Made by a program: the position numbers and the translations under genes. Positions 1-7,700 of a stretch of 64,000 bases of DNA are shown here, in pieces. Position 1 is the first letter of the stretch; the number at the start of each line of letters is the position of its first letter. Below the pieces are notes generated by a model, which had not been told where the DNA came from, searched no databases, and saw nothing but the letters and a program-made list of their open reading frames with translations. Source of the DNA: Geothrix sp. 21YS21S-2 (GTDB taxonomy: Bacteria; Acidobacteriota; Holophagae; Holophagales; Holophagaceae); the NCBI RefSeq assembly GCF_030846775.1, contig NZ_CP132910.1, forward strand, positions 2,514,001-2,578,000, read 5' to 3'.

Positions 1-306
1 TACTCCCCCCCCGGCCAGCCCGTCGAGATCAAGTCCTGGGCCACCGACCGGGCCCTGACGATCTGCGTTTCCGACCATGGCCCCGGCATCCCCGAGGAGC
101 AGGAGGAACGGATCTTCGAGAAGCTGGTGCGCTTCCAGCAGGGCGAATCGAGGCTGGGCGCCGGCCTGGGCCTGGCCATCTGCAAGGGCGTCATGGACGC
201 CCATGGCGGGAAGATCCAGGCCAGCAACCGGCCTCAGGGCGGGGCGAGCTTCAGGATCAGCCTGCCGCTGGAAGGGAAGGCACCGGCCCGGGCCTCCGAG
301 GAGTGA
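1..306 (+). CDS. Sensor histidine kinase, C-terminal fragment (KdpD-like)
   Basis: The gene enters from the left edge; only the last 101 residues are visible, ending at TGA 304-306. They form the ATP-binding end of a HATPase_c domain: a G1-box (DHGPGIP), an F-box-like stretch (ERIFEKLVRF) and a G2-box (GAGLGLAICKGVMDAHGG), then NRPQGGASFRISLPL. The IFEKLVRFQQGES and GLGLAICKG wording resembles KdpD, the potassium/osmotic sensor kinase, but the sensor half is missing, so the KdpD assignment is inference and no symbol is given. It converges on the methyltransferase that follows. Confidence 0.8.
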   Translation, partial: YSPPGQPVEIKSWATDRALTICVSDHGPGIPEEQEERIFEKLVRFQQGESRLGAGLGLAICKGVMDAHGGKIQASNRPQGGASFRISLPLEGKAPARASEE

Positions 307-341
307 GCAGGGAGCCGGTCAGCGCAACCGGAGGCCCCCGG

Positions 342-1226
342 TTACGAAGCCGGACGCATCGGCTTCCGGACGACGAGGTTGCAGCCCTTGACCCGGAGGT
401 CCTCTTCCGTCAGCCCCCGGAATTCGCGGCAGCGGTGCCGGGCGGCCTCGGGACAGGTCTCGAACAGTTCGACGCGGTCCTTGATGATCTCGAACCCGGC
501 GGCCCTGAACCCGCCGACCAGTTCGGAATGGCGGAGGCGGTTGGTGTAGAACCCTGAACGGGCGAACCAGTCCCGTTCCCAGAGTCCGGAACCGATGCGC
601 AGGTTGTTCAGGGTGCCCCCCAGCATGTCCCGGAAGTCCACCCGGTGGGAGCCCACGCCGCCCGGGCGGGTGATGCGGAACAGCTCCCTAAGGTAGGCCG
701 GCACCTCGGCGCGCCGGACATGCTGAAGCACGGTGTGGGAAATCACCAGGTCGAACGTGTCCCCGGCCTGGCCGCAAAGGCAGGGCAGGCCTTCGGTCTG
801 GTACCGGACCCTGGATCGGGCCACCTCGGGAGGCAGGGTCACTCCGCACAGGGCCAGGGCTTCGGGCGTGAGGTAGGCCGCGGGCTCGAACAACCGCTGG
901 ACGTCCACCAGGCAGATCGTCTCGAACCCCGCAGCCAGCGCATTGCCGATGGTGAAGCCGCCTTCCCCCGGTCCCAGTTCCAGGAACGCCTTTGTGGGCG
1001 CCCCCTGGCAGTGGACGAGGGCGCCGGCGTGGCTGTCCCAGACTCGGCGGGCATAGGCCGGGTCTTCCATCCGCCCATGTTCGAACAACCCGAGGGCCTT
1101 CCAGTGGCGGTGCGCAATGGGCACACGGCCCAGAGCCACCTTGATGGCGATCCTCAGCCACCAGGGCAAGCCGATCTGGGCGGCGAGCGTTCGAATCTTC
1201 ATGGACATAATGTCCGTTTGTGCCAC
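342..1226 (-). CDS. SAM-dependent methyltransferase (class I)
   Basis: Protein of 294 residues with a class I Rossmann methyltransferase core. Motif I is FLELGPGEGG (about residues 81-90), an acidic residue follows (CLVDVQ), then motif IV-like DLVISHTVLQHV and a post-IV RITRPGG loop. The substrate cannot be told; the fold resembles small-molecule or sugar/lipid methyltransferases (Methyltransf_11/25 type). The start used is GTG 1226 with a weak GAGGG-type site; ATG codons at residues 7 and 9 are possible alternatives. It stands alone, convergent with the kinase fragment; 275 non-coding bases lie upstream. Confidence 0.8.
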   Translation of the reverse strand: MAQTDIMSMKIRTLAAQIGLPWWLRIAIKVALGRVPIAHRHWKALGLFEHGRMEDPAYARRVWDSHAGALVHCQGAPTKAFLELGPGEGGFTIGNALAAGFETICLVDVQRLFEPAAYLTPEALALCGVTLPPEVARSRVRYQTEGLPCLCGQAGDTFDLVISHTVLQHVRRAEVPAYLRELFRITRPGGVGSHRVDFRDMLGGTLNNLRIGSGLWERDWFARSGFYTNRLRHSELVGGFRAAGFEIIKDRVELFETCPEAARHRCREFRGLTEEDLRVKGCNLVVRKPMRPAS

Positions 1227-1501
1227 CGGCAGCCCTCATCATGGCGATCAACCCACCGGGCCACAAGCCCTCTTTCGTGCGCCTTCCCCGCCCCTGCCGG
1301 TCCAAGGCGACCTTGATATGCACGCTCGTCCTCTTGTCCCCCAGCTACTTCAGCGGCCGCTGCGGGGAGGGCCTCTGCCCCCCTCGGGTTCCTGAAGGCC
1401 CCGGCGTCCTGGTTTTTCCGGGGAGGAACCGTGGGAAGGCCCCGCCTCCCGGCCCTGCTCTGCGCAAATTTCTCCACGCAGGCTTGGGTTGCCTTCGGTC
1501 C
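1227..1501. other. Intergenic region without a recognisable gene
   Basis: 275 bases between two minus-strand genes. Open frames here are short, overlap known genes and have no family-like sequence. It should carry the terminator of the pilus ATPase gene and the promoter of the methyltransferase gene, but I see no clear hairpin plus T-run and no convincing -10/-35 pair. Confidence 0.5.
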
Positions 1502-2755
1502 CTACCTCGCCAGCGTGATCTTGATATCCCCTCCCGGCCCCTGGTCCCCCGGCTTGTTCTGGGGGCGGTTCGGGTCGAGCCGCGGGGCCTGGGGGGCCAG
1601 GGGCGCGCCGCCGGCCTCCCGGCCCAGACCGGAGCTGATGGACATGCCCTTGTCCATGTTGGACCGGGACATCTCGGCGGTGGAGGCGATGCCCTCCAGG
1701 CGGAGCTTGAACTCGCCCACGTTGGTGGCGCGCTTCAGGGCCTCCTCGACGGTGATGAGGCCTTCCTGGAGGAGGAAGTAGAGGCTCTGGTCGAAGGTCT
1801 GCATGCCGTACTGGGACGTGCCCTGGGCGATGACGTCCTTGAGGCCCTTGGTCTTGTCCTTGTCCTCGATGCAGGCCTTGACGGTCTCGGTGGCGATGAG
1901 GACCTCCACGGCGGGCACCCGGCCCTGGCCGTCGGCCCGGGGGACGAGGCGCTGGGAGATGACCGCCTTGAGGACCTGGCTCAGCTGGATGCGGATCTGC
2001 TTCTGGTGGTGGGGGGGGAACACGGAGATGACGCGGTTGATGGTCTCGGAGGCGTCCAGGGTGTGGAGGGTGGAGAACACCAGGTGGCCGGTCTCGGCGG
2101 CGTGGATGGCGGTCTCGATGGTCTCGTAGTCGCGCATCTCGCCCACGAGGATGACGTCGGGGTCCTGGCGGAGGGCGGCCCGCAGGGCGGTGGCGAAGCT
2201 CTTGCAGTCGGCCTCCACCTCGCGCTGGTTGATGATGGAGAGGTTGTCCCGGTGGAGATACTCGATGGGGTCCTCGATGGTGAGGATGTGCTCGCTCCGG
2301 GTGGCGTTGATCAGGTCGATCATGGCGGCCAGGGTGGTGGACTTGCCCGAGCCGGTGGTGCCGGTGACCAGGACCAGCCCGCGCTGCTCCTCGCAGATCT
2401 TGTTCAGGGCCCGGGGCAGCATCAGGTCCTCGATGGAGAAGATGCGCCGGGGGATGACGCGCAGGACCATGCCCACGGTGCCCCGCTGGTTGAAGATGTT
2501 GCACCGGAACCGGCCCAGGGCGGGGACCGAGTACGCGAGATCGATATCCATGTTTTCTTTGAACTTAGCCTTCTGGCGGTCCGTGGCCATGATGGAGTAG
2601 GCCATGGCGATGGTGTCCTCCTGGACCAGCTTCTTGAACTGGGTCAGGGGGGTCAGGCGGCCCTTCACCCGGGCGATGGGGTAGTTGCCGACCTTCAGAT
2701 GCAGGTCGGACCCTCCCAGGTCGACGATTGTGGTGAGCAATTCATTGATATGCAT
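1502..2755 (-). CDS. pilT: Type IV pilus retraction ATPase, PilT/PilU family
   Basis: Cytoplasmic hexameric ATPase that powers pilus retraction (twitching). It has the N-terminal PAS-like region (SDLHLKVG), Walker A GTTGSGKST at residues 132-140, an Asp box (ILTIEDPIEY), Walker B with the LVGEMRD segment and the AETGHLVFSTLHT box. At 417 residues it is longer than a typical PilT (about 350-370) because of a Pro/Gly/Arg-rich low-complexity tail after about residue 360. ATG 2755 is preceded by GGAG. No other pil genes are near, and PilT versus PilU cannot be settled without a tree. Confidence 0.9.
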   Translation of the reverse strand: MHINELLTTIVDLGGSDLHLKVGNYPIARVKGRLTPLTQFKKLVQEDTIAMAYSIMATDRQKAKFKENMDIDLAYSVPALGRFRCNIFNQRGTVGMVLRVIPRRIFSIEDLMLPRALNKICEEQRGLVLVTGTTGSGKSTTLAAMIDLINATRSEHILTIEDPIEYLHRDNLSIINQREVEADCKSFATALRAALRQDPDVILVGEMRDYETIETAIHAAETGHLVFSTLHTLDASETINRVISVFPPHHQKQIRIQLSQVLKAVISQRLVPRADGQGRVPAVEVLIATETVKACIEDKDKTKGLKDVIAQGTSQYGMQTFDQSLYFLLQEGLITVEEALKRATNVGEFKLRLEGIASTAEMSRSNMDKGMSISSGLGREAGGAPLAPQAPRLDPNRPQNKPGDQGPGGDIKITLAR

Positions 2756-2854
2756 GACCCGCTCCGCGACTTTTTCCTTGAATCCATGGAAGGTTTCCGC
2801 ACCATCTTAAGCCTTCCGGGCAATTCCGGGATGGGTGAAATGCCTTTTGTCTGT

Positions 2855-2860
2855 TAAAAT
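2855..2860 (+). promoter_or_regulatory. Putative extended -10 element for typA
   Basis: TAAAAT preceded by TGT gives the extended form TGnTAAAAT, 53 bases before the typA ATG in the divergent pilT/typA spacer. No good -35 hexamer lies 17 bases upstream, which fits an extended -10 promoter. Sequence-only prediction. Confidence 0.4.
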
Positions 2861-2912
2861 CGAAGGTTCTGCCGGGACCGCACCCGGCTGCCAGATCTTT
2901 CCAAGGACCCGA

Positions 2913-4739
2913 ATGACCGCCATCGAGAAGATCCGCAACATCGCCATCATCGCCCACGTCGATCATGGCAAGACCACCCTGGTGGACGCCATGTTCAAGG
3001 GCGCCCACATGTTCCGGGACAACCAGAGGGTCCAGGAACGGGCCATGGACAGCAACGACCAGGAACGGGAACGCGGCATCACCATCCTCGCGAAGACCAC
3101 GGCCATGCACTGGGGCGGCTACCGCTTCAACATCGTCGACACCCCCGGCCACGCCGACTTCGGCGGCGAGGTGGAGCGCGTGCTGAGCATGGTGGACTCG
3201 GTCCTCCTGGTGGTGGACGCCTTCGACGGCCCCATGCCCCAGACCAAGTTCGTCACCCGCAAGGCGCTGGCCCTGGGCCTGCGGCCCATCGTGGTCATCA
3301 ACAAGGTGGACCGCCCCGGCGCGCGCCCCCTGTGGAGCCAGGACGCGGTGTTCGAGCTCCTCATCGAGCTGGGCGCCACCGAGGAGCAGCTGGACTTCTG
3401 CTGCGTGTTCGCCAGCGCCAAGCAGGGCTACGCGATGATGGACATCAACGATCCCGCCGACAGCCTCGATCCGCTGTTCGACGCCATCGTCAAGCACTGC
3501 CCGGCCCCCAAGGGCGACCCCGAGGCGCCCCTGCAGATGCTGGTCACCCTCATGGACTACAACGACTTCGTCGGACAGATCGGCATCGGCCGCATCGTCA
3601 ACGGCCGGATCAAGGTGGGCGAGCAGGTCGCGCTCATCAAGCGGGACGGCACCATCCAGAGCCAGAAGGTCTCCATGCTCTACGGCTTCGAGGGCCTGAC
3701 CCGCGTGAACCTCACCGAGGCCTCCTCGGGCGAGATCATCGCCCTGGCCGGCATCCCCGACATCCGGGTGGGCGAGACCATCGCCAGCCTGGAGAGCCCC
3801 CAGGCCCTGGAGTACGTGGACATCGACGAGCCCACCATCTCCATGATGTTCGTCGTGAACAACGGCCCCTTCGCGGGCCAGGACGGCAAGCACACCCAGA
3901 GCCGCCGCATCCGCGAGCGCCTGACCAAGGAGCTCCAGCACAACGTCGCCCTGAGGGTGGAGGACTCCGAGAGCCCCGACAGCTTCAAGGTCTCCGGCCG
4001 CGGCGAGCTGCACCTGGCCGTGCTCATCGAGACCATGCGCCGCGAGGGCTTCGAGCTCTGCGTGAGCCGCCCCGAGGTGATCCTGCACACCGACCCCGTC
4101 ACCGGCGAGAAGCTGGAGCCCTACGAGGACATCACCATCGACGTGCCCGAGGAGTTCATGGGCGTGGTCATGGAGAAGCTGGGTTCCCGCAAGGCCGAGA
4201 TGCAGGACATGGCCAACGAGATGGGCCGCATCCGCCTGCACTTCAAGATCCCCAGCCGCGGCCTCATCGGCTACCGCTCTGAGTTCATGACCGACACCCG
4301 CGGGGAAGGCATCATCCACAGCCTCTTCAGCCACTACGGTCCCTACAAGGGCGAACTGCCCCGGCGCAAGAACGGCGTGCTCATCTCCATGGACCAGACC
4401 GAGGCCGTGGGCTTCGCGCTCATGAGCCTGGAGGACCGCGGCGTCATGTTCGTGCATCCCGGCTTCAAGTGCTACGAGGGCATGATCGTCGGCGAGCACG
4501 CCCGCGAGAACGACCTGGTGGTCAATATCGGCAAGGTCAAGAAGCTCAGCAACATGCGTTCCTCCGGCGCCGACGAGGCCACCCGCATCACCCCGCCCCG
4601 GGACCACACCCTGGAGCAGGCCCTGGAGTACATCGAGAACGACGAGCTGGTGGAGGTCACCCCCAACTTCGTCCGCATGCGCAAGCGCATCCTCTCGGAG
4701 AACGACCGCAAGAAGGCCGACCGCAAGTCCAACAACTAG
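2913..4739 (+). CDS. typA: Ribosome-associated GTPase BipA/TypA
   Basis: Translational GTPase of 608 residues, a normal length for TypA, which binds the ribosome and supports 50S assembly and stress adaptation. G1 is AHVDHGKT (residues 14-21), G2 lies in RERGITI, G3 is DTPGHADF and G4 is NKVD. An EF-G-like domain II, domains III and V ([11 protein letters not shown]) and the TypA-specific C-terminal domain follow. The open frame extends 26 codons upstream, but ATG 2913 has AAGGA in the right place and matches the conserved family N-terminus. A strong hairpin terminator follows the stop. Confidence 0.97.
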   Translation: MTAIEKIRNIAIIAHVDHGKTTLVDAMFKGAHMFRDNQRVQERAMDSNDQERERGITILAKTTAMHWGGYRFNIVDTPGHADFGGEVERVLSMVDSVLLVVDAFDGPMPQTKFVTRKALALGLRPIVVINKVDRPGARPLWSQDAVFELLIELGATEEQLDFCCVFASAKQGYAMMDINDPADSLDPLFDAIVKHCPAPKGDPEAPLQMLVTLMDYNDFVGQIGIGRIVNGRIKVGEQVALIKRDGTIQSQKVSMLYGFEGLTRVNLTEASSGEIIALAGIPDIRVGETIASLESPQALEYVDIDEPTISMMFVVNNGPFAGQDGKHTQSRRIRERLTKELQHNVALRVEDSESPDSFKVSGRGELHLAVLIETMRREGFELCVSRPEVILHTDPVTGEKLEPYEDITIDVPEEFMGVVMEKLGSRKAEMQDMANEMGRIRLHFKIPSRGLIGYRSEFMTDTRGEGIIHSLFSHYGPYKGELPRRKNGVLISMDQTEAVGFALMSLEDRGVMFVHPGFKCYEGMIVGEHARENDLVVNIGKVKKLSNMRSSGADEATRITPPRDHTLEQALEYIENDELVEVTPNFVRMRKRILSENDRKKADRKSNN

Positions 4740-4749
4740 AATTGACCGA

Positions 4750-4779
4750 GGCGGGCCGGGTCCTGGGACCCGGCCCGCC
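4750..4779 (+). terminator. Terminator hairpin after typA
   Basis: A perfect 13-bp GC stem (4750-4762 with 4767-4779) closes on a four-base CTGG loop, 10 bases after the typA stop. No long T-run follows, so efficiency is unknown. Confidence 0.65.
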
Positions 4780-4963
4780 CGCGTACGCCGATACCGGAAA
4801 ACGATCAATGGCATAGCCAAAAGATATTGGACAGGGCCCCCCATACCCGCCAATGCTTGAGGCTCCGCCTGAATCCGACCGTGGCGCAGGATGCCTCCAG
4901 GAGGATTCCCTCCGTTTCCCGCCTCGCGCCCCGCGGGGCAGCCCCCTTCCCGAGGACTGCGCC

Positions 4964-6553
4964 ATGCTCGATTTCCGGAACCTCCCCGTCAAACGAAAGA
5001 TCCAGCTCGTGGTCGCCACCTTCAGCTTCGTGCTCCTTGCGACCCTGGGGCTGGCCATCAAGGACGTGTGGGCCGCCCAGACCCGGTGCGAGCAGATCTA
5101 CCACGACCAGCTCCTGCCCGTGGGCGACCTCACCACCGTGCGCACCGCCACCCTGCGGGCCCTGGTCCTGGCCAACAACCACCTGCGGGCCTCCACCCCC
5201 GCCGAGAAGGCGGCCATCGAAGCCGACATGGACAAGATGGACGAGAACCTCTCGGCGGCCTGGGAACGCTACAAGGCCTCCCTGACGACCGAGGTCGCCA
5301 TGAAGGTGGGACCCCAGTACCACGCCCTCCTCCTCGAGCAGATGCGGGTCCGGCGGGACCTGGTCCTGCCCGCCTCGCGCAAGGGGGATGCGGAAGGGGG
5401 GCGGCGGATCCTCCGGGACCTGATCGACCCCCTCGACCGCCAGATGGGACCGCTGGGGGCCGCCCTGGTGAAGGACAACGCCCGCCGGGCCTCGGAAGCC
5501 CTGGAGAACGGCCGGGCCCAGTTCCGCCGCGGGACGACCCTGGGCATCAGCTTCGCCTCGCTGGGCATCCTCGCGGGGGCCCTCCTGGGCTGGGTCCTGG
5601 TCAAGCAGGTGAATGATCCCCTCGTCGCCTTCGGCAAGCTCCTGGGCACGGTGGCCGAAGGCGACCTCACCGCCCGGGCGACGCTGGACCGGAAGGACGA
5701 GTTCGGCGAAATGGGCGCGCGCCTGAACGCGATGGTGGACCGCCTCCATGCGGTTCTCACCGACGTTCGCGGCGGCGTGGAGGGCGTGGCCAGCGGCGCC
5801 ATCCAGCTCTCGGCCTCCGCGGACCAGATGGCCACGACGTCCCAGGACATCGCCAAGGCCTCGGAGAACCTGCGCCAGGGCAGCGAGTCCATGTCGGCCT
5901 CCGTGAACGAATTGTCCTACTCCATCGACGCGATGAACGCCGGGGCCCAGTCCTCCCTGAAGCTGCTGGACGAGGCCCTGCGGGCCACGGACCGGGGCCA
6001 GGCGGCGGGCTCCAGCACCCATGCGGCCATGGGCGAGATCGCCGGCACGGCCGGCCAGATCTCGACGGCGGTCGGCGTCATCCAGGAGATCGCCAACCAG
6101 ACCAACCTGCTGTCCCTCAACGCCGCCATCGAGGCCGCCAAGGCCGGCACCCACGGCAAGGGGTTCTCCGTGGTGGCCGAGGAGGTGCGCAAGCTGGCCG
6201 AGCGCAGCGGCTCCTCCGCCAAGGAAGTGAGCGCCCTCATCTCCGCGGCCCGGGAGGCCGTGACCAAGGGCGAGGCCACGGTGGGCACCACGGTGGAGAC
6301 CCTGGAGGCCATCCGCCGGACCCTGAGCGATTTCGCCGACCAGACCCGCTCCGTGGCGGCGGCCACCGTGGAACAGGCCACCGCCGGCGCCGACGTGTCC
6401 CGGCAGGTGGACGCCAGCTCCCAGCAGGCCATCGCGGTGGCTTCCGCGGTGACCCAGATGTCGGCCTCCAATGCGGAGGTGGCCCGCACGGCCCAGGAAC
6501 TGACGAGGCTGTCGGAGGACCTTCAGTCGAAGGTCCGCCATTTCACCCTTTAA
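4964..6553 (+). CDS. Methyl-accepting chemotaxis protein
   Basis: Transmembrane chemoreceptor of 529 residues. TM1 is at about residues 12-32, a periplasmic four-helix-bundle sensor at 33-188, TM2 at 191-213, HAMP at 214-267, and the signalling coiled coil follows. The CheA/CheW-binding tip [20 protein letters not shown] is well conserved. The ligand is unknown. The frame is open 37 codons further upstream, but ATG 4964 gives the canonical short basic cytoplasmic N-terminus (LPVKRKIQ) before TM1. No CheR-tethering pentapeptide is visible at the C-terminus. It is a stand-alone gene ending in a bidirectional terminator shared with the carbamate kinase gene. Confidence 0.93.
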   Translation: MLDFRNLPVKRKIQLVVATFSFVLLATLGLAIKDVWAAQTRCEQIYHDQLLPVGDLTTVRTATLRALVLANNHLRASTPAEKAAIEADMDKMDENLSAAWERYKASLTTEVAMKVGPQYHALLLEQMRVRRDLVLPASRKGDAEGGRRILRDLIDPLDRQMGPLGAALVKDNARRASEALENGRAQFRRGTTLGISFASLGILAGALLGWVLVKQVNDPLVAFGKLLGTVAEGDLTARATLDRKDEFGEMGARLNAMVDRLHAVLTDVRGGVEGVASGAIQLSASADQMATTSQDIAKASENLRQGSESMSASVNELSYSIDAMNAGAQSSLKLLDEALRATDRGQAAGSSTHAAMGEIAGTAGQISTAVGVIQEIANQTNLLSLNAAIEAAKAGTHGKGFSVVAEEVRKLAERSGSSAKEVSALISAAREAVTKGEATVGTTVETLEAIRRTLSDFADQTRSVAAATVEQATAGADVSRQVDASSQQAIAVASAVTQMSASNAEVARTAQELTRLSEDLQSKVRHFTL

Positions 6554-6554
6554 G

Positions 6555-6575
6555 AGCCTGTCTTCGGGACAGGCT
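6555..6575. terminator. Bidirectional terminator between chemoreceptor and carbamate kinase genes
   Basis: AGCCTGTC and GACAGGCT form a perfect 8-bp stem around a TTCGG loop. It starts two bases after the chemoreceptor stop and overlaps the stop codon of the convergent arcC gene (6574-6576). Confidence 0.7.
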
Positions 6576-7518
6576 AGGGAACGATCCGGGTGCCCGTCTC
6601 GCCGCGCAGGGCCTGGGCGAGGTGGGCGGGGTCGGTGATGAGGGCCTCCTTGCCGCCCCCCTCGATGAAGGCCACCACGGCCTGGATCTTGGGCAGCATG
6701 CTGCCGGGCTTGAAGTGGCCCTCGGTGATGTACTGCCGGGCCTCGGCCAGGGTCATCTTCGCCAGGGCCCGCTGGGTGGGCTTGCCGAAGTCCAGGCACA
6801 CCTGCTCCACGGCGGTGGAGATGATGAGCAGTTCGGCGCCCAGCTGCTGGGCCATGAGGCTGGAGGCCAGGTCCTTGTCGATGACGGCGGCGGCGCCGGT
6901 GAGGCGGCCTTCGGCGTCCTCCACCACGGGGATGCCCCCGCCGCCCCCGGCCACGACCACGAAGCCGGCGTCCAGGAGGCTCTTGATGGCCTCCAGCTCA
7001 AGGATGACCTTGGGCTTGGGCGAGGCCACCACGCGGCGGAAGCCCCGGCCGGCGTCCTCCACCAGGTCCCAGCCGTCCTTGGCCCGGTGCTCGTCGGCCT
7101 GGGCGGCGCTCATGAAGGAGCCGATGGGCTTGTTGGGCTTGGCGAAGGCGGGGTCGGCGCGGTCCACCAGCACCTGGGTGACCACCGTGGCGGGGGTGCG
7201 GGTCACGCCCCGGCGCTTGAACTCGTTGCGCATGGCTCGCTGCAGGTGGTAGCCCAGGGCGCCCTGGGTGTCGGCCACGCAGGAATCCAGGGGCACCATG
7301 TGCAGTTCCTGGGCGGCCAGTTCGGAGCGGCGCAGGATGAATCCCACCTGGGGGCCGTTGCCGTGGGTCACCACCAGGCGGAGGTCCTCCGCCTTGAGCA
7401 TGGACGCGATATGGACGCAGGTCTCGGCGGCGGCCTCGTACTGGTCGGCCACGGACTGGTGGGAATCGTCCGCGATGAGGGAATTGCCCCCGATGGCGAT
7501 GACTACGGTCCTGGTCAT
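6574..7518 (-). CDS. arcC: Carbamate kinase
   Basis: Amino-acid-kinase fold enzyme of 314 residues that interconverts carbamoyl phosphate plus ADP with carbamate plus ATP. Typical signatures are VVIAIGGNSL at the N-terminus, THGNGPQVG, the substrate lid region beginning PNKPIGSFM, VVAGGGGGIPVV and the DKDLASSLMA nucleotide-site segment. ATG 7518 has a GGAGGAA site. No arginine deiminase or ornithine carbamoyltransferase gene is adjacent, so the source of carbamoyl phosphate is not shown here. Confidence 0.95.
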   Translation of the reverse strand: MTRTVVIAIGGNSLIADDSHQSVADQYEAAAETCVHIASMLKAEDLRLVVTHGNGPQVGFILRRSELAAQELHMVPLDSCVADTQGALGYHLQRAMRNEFKRRGVTRTPATVVTQVLVDRADPAFAKPNKPIGSFMSAAQADEHRAKDGWDLVEDAGRGFRRVVASPKPKVILELEAIKSLLDAGFVVVAGGGGGIPVVEDAEGRLTGAAAVIDKDLASSLMAQQLGAELLIISTAVEQVCLDFGKPTQRALAKMTLAEARQYITEGHFKPGSMLPKIQAVVAFIEGGGKEALITDPAHLAQALRGETGTRIVP

Positions 7519-7534
7519 GGTGTTCCTCCGGTTG

Positions 7535-7620
7535 GATGAAAAATTTTACCTTTCATGGTAAATTTTTTTCAATCGATTTTTTTGACCTCCTGGTCAATTA
7601 TCGATCAAAGGATCATCGAG
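7535..7620. promoter_or_regulatory. AT-rich palindromic control region before the hemerythrin-Nfn gene
   Basis: This AT-rich island in GC-rich DNA lies between the divergent arcC and hemerythrin-Nfn genes. It holds TTTACC-6-GGTAAA and, about 30 bases on, TTGACC-4-GGTCAA, a perfect 6-bp dyad, plus overlapping GATC/ATCGAT motifs. These look like operators for one or both genes. Neither dyad matches the FNR consensus (TTGAT-4-ATCAA), so the regulator is unknown. Confidence 0.4.
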
Positions 7621-7700
7621 TGATGTCGGGCACATTGGGGGCCCCGATTTCCCCGTGAGCTTGGCCGTTGGTGCATATTTAACGAATCCCGGAGATAGCC

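Noticed and set aside
2742-4853. 703-residue minus-strand ORF opposite typA
   Set aside because: Antisense shadow of a strongly conserved gene; low-complexity Val/Leu/Asp/His composition and no family match.
7590-7620. FNR box in the hemerythrin-Nfn promoter
   Set aside because: TTGACC-N4-GGTCAA has the wrong half-site and total length for TTGAT-N4-ATCAA.
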